Shown here: positions 5,268 through 5,322 of the stretch, in pieces
How positions within the stretch are numbered: position 1 is the stretch's first letter
Layout of the letters: the number at the start of each line of letters is the position of its first letter
Assembly (NCBI GenBank): GCA_965120415.1
Contig: CBCPNA010000074.1
Coordinates: 1-5,322 of the forward strand
Source: CBCPNA01 sp965120415
Lineage (GTDB): Bacteria; Bacillota; Clostridia; Lachnospirales; CAG-274
DNA length: 5,322 nt
Reading direction: 5' to 3'
Position numbers and translations under genes: made by a program
Notes under the pieces: generated by a model
Database searches by the model: none
The model's input: only the letters and a program-made list of their open reading frames with translations
What the model was told of the DNA's origin: nothing

Positions 5268-5322
5268 TTATTCACTTATAAGTTTATACACTTCTAGTAT
5301 TATTTTTGTAAACTCTGCCCTT
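5268..5322 (-). CDS. 3' end of a gene, probable SLH-domain surface protein (partial)
   Basis: Only the last 17 codons are in the window; the translation is RAEFTKIILEVYKLISE followed by TAA. RAEF followed by an amphipathic helix closely resembles the end of an S-layer homology repeat (the usual pattern is iTRAEFaxil...), and SLH repeats often end the protein. SLH proteins bind the cell wall on the outside of the cell. The stop followed at once by an intrinsic terminator supports a real gene end. The domain call rests on very few residues and could be wrong. Confidence 0.55.
   Translation of the reverse strand, partial: RAEFTKIILEVYKLISE

Noticed and set aside
5315..5322. CTGCCCTT at the right edge, identical to the first bases around the tRNA-Arg 5' end (203-210)
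   Set aside because: An 8-nt match is easily by chance, the minus-strand reading is a sensible protein end, and no promoter precedes it, so a second tRNA copy or attachment-site repeat is not supported.

Overview
The window comes from a very AT-rich, low-GC genome, most likely a Firmicute of clostridial type. Three things point there: two short (about 190-200 aa) Gram-positive-style type I signal peptidases, AGGAG-class ribosome binding sites, and what looks like the C-terminal end of an S-layer-homology (SLH) protein at the right edge. The species cannot be named from the sequence. All five complete protein genes match known families, and no mobile element or CRISPR array was seen.

Left part (1-1770): an AT-rich region with a possible leftward promoter and a palindrome is followed by a rightward consensus promoter (TTGACA-17-TATAAT). 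This promoter drives a tRNA-Arg(CCU). With no terminator in between, two tandem lepB-type signal peptidase genes and a 65-aa DUF1858 CxxC redox-disulfide protein follow, ending at a clear intrinsic terminator. The unit therefore appears to be one tRNA-mRNA operon.

Middle (1800-3320): a fliB-like gene (flagellin lysine-N-methylase family, cysteine-rich) has its own extended -10 promoter. It converges on pyrG across a 101-nt spacer packed with terminator hairpins.

Right part (3363-5322): pyrG (CTP synthase) lies on the minus strand with its own promoter and an ordinary RBS. Upstream of it, on the same strand, a strong promoter sits only about 35-50 nt before an intrinsic terminator. This would make a roughly 50-nt transcript, either a tiny RNA or an attenuated leader, and it is the least explained element here. 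At the right edge is the 3' end of a minus-strand gene with its own terminator.

Functionally the window mixes protein export and surface biology (signal peptidases, probable SLH protein, flagellin-type methylase) with housekeeping functions (tRNA, CTP synthesis). The main oddities are the tRNA-signal peptidase co-transcription, the signal peptidase tandem duplication, the short transcription unit before pyrG, and a Gln-to-His change next to the PyrG glutaminase nucleophile.
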